This document shows, piece by piece, positions 63,766 to 64,000 of a stretch of 64,000 nucleotides of DNA; the first letter of the stretch is position 1, and each line of letters starts with the position of its first letter. The translations under genes were made by a program, and so were the position numbers. The notes beneath the pieces are model-generated. The model made no database searches. It was given only the letters and a program-made list of their open reading frames with translations, and was not told where the DNA came from. Origin of the DNA: Sphingobium sp. B2D3C (lineage in GTDB: Bacteria; Pseudomonadota; Alphaproteobacteria; Sphingomonadales; Sphingomonadaceae); contig NZ_JAOQOK010000001.1 of NCBI RefSeq assembly GCF_025961835.1, positions 930,001 through 994,000 on the forward strand, read 5' to 3'.

Positions 63766-64000
63766 TCAGGCGGCTTCGCGTTCCAAGCCGATCTGGTCCG
63801 CGCTGGCCCAGTTGCCGTGCAGGCCAAAGCGCAGCGCGAAGGGGATGTGGATCGTGGCGACCGGTCCCTTCTCGATGTCCAGCGCTTCGAAGATCAGCAG
63901 GTCGCTCTTGTGGTCGGCCAGGCGATTGCAGACCTGCACGATCCAGCCATCGCCTTCGGGCGCGTCTTTGGAGCGGGGCACGAAGGCCGGCTCCTGCAAC
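63766..64000 (-). CDS. Carotenoid/lignostilbene oxygenase family, C-terminal end (truncated by window edge)
   Basis: The frame is open to the right edge, so only the last 77 or so residues are present. They contain GWIVQVCNRLADHKSDLLIFEA, shortened here as the conserved GW...SDLLI pattern, and RFGLHGNW, whose histidine is the last of the four iron ligands of the carotenoid cleavage oxygenase superfamily. Bacterial members include lignostilbene alpha,beta-dioxygenases. The neighbours favour stilbene cleavage over carotenoid cleavage, but the residues that decide this are outside the window. Confidence 0.75.
   Translation of the reverse strand, partial: LQEPAFVPRSKDAPEGDGWIVQVCNRLADHKSDLLIFEALDIEKGPVATIHIPFALRFGLHGNWASADQIGLEREAA

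Overview
The window looks like a chromosomal segment of a GC-rich alphaproteobacterium, most likely Sphingomonadaceae (Sphingobium/Novosphingobium-like). The grounds are an alphaproteobacterial SOS box (GTTC-N7-GTTC) in front of lexA, dnaG directly upstream of rpoD, genes of the exosortase-A-associated ligase/decarboxylase type, a LigW-like decarboxylase, and several sphingomonad-type intergenic repeats. No rRNA, tRNA, CRISPR array, transposase or prophage was seen. Most of the window is housekeeping DNA.

Layout. 1-863: the 3' end of a TonB-dependent receptor and a cytochrome b561. 954-2829: leuA on the minus strand, preceded by a 15-codon leucine-rich leader ORF and a hairpin that together look like a transcription attenuator. 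3055-7121: a four-gene Anbu cluster (circularly permuted ATP-grasp, alpha-E protein, transglutaminase, proteasome-like Anbu peptidase). 7373-8752: trxB and a small exported protein. 8938-12181: an acyl carrier protein divergent from an acyl-CoA ligase and a PLP decarboxylase of the exosortase-A-associated families. 12188-18544: hemerythrin, fmt-truA, recR, def, gltX-gltA. 18565-23742: comEC, lexA, a bestrophin-like protein, a GFA-family protein and an orphan membrane protein. 24220-30301: mfd, sdhE, recG. 30305-35752: two PilZ proteins (one behind a hairpin that covers its ribosome binding site), tyrS, a DOMON-like/NamZ pair, an EamA exporter and an unknown protein. 36001-40944: dnaG-rpoD, a GIY-YIG nuclease ringed by a 26-bp repeat, and a YqeY-like protein. 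41103-47193: carA, a small ORF, carB, greA and a rhomboid protease. 47241-49295: a small DUF4170 protein and a YqjD/YqjE/YqjK-like membrane protein cluster. 49493-53808: eno, ftsB-like, pdhA-pdhB.

From 53930 to the right edge the gene content becomes catabolic: an NTF2/SnoaL-like protein, an MFS transporter, an aldehyde dehydrogenase, a LigW-like (5-carboxyvanillate decarboxylase family) enzyme coupled to a second MFS transporter, a GMC oxidoreductase, a luciferase-like flavin oxidoreductase, a DUF3237 protein and the C-terminal end of a carotenoid/lignostilbene oxygenase. These are the enzyme classes used by sphingomonads to degrade the phenylcoumaran lignin dimer dehydrodiconiferyl alcohol: GMC oxidation of the side chain, decarboxylation to a stilbene, stilbene cleavage, oxidation of the released ring aldehyde, and decarboxylation by a LigW-type enzyme. 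I read this as a candidate compact lignin-dimer catabolic locus that continues past the right edge, and I consider it the most interesting part of the window. The substrate assignment is inference.
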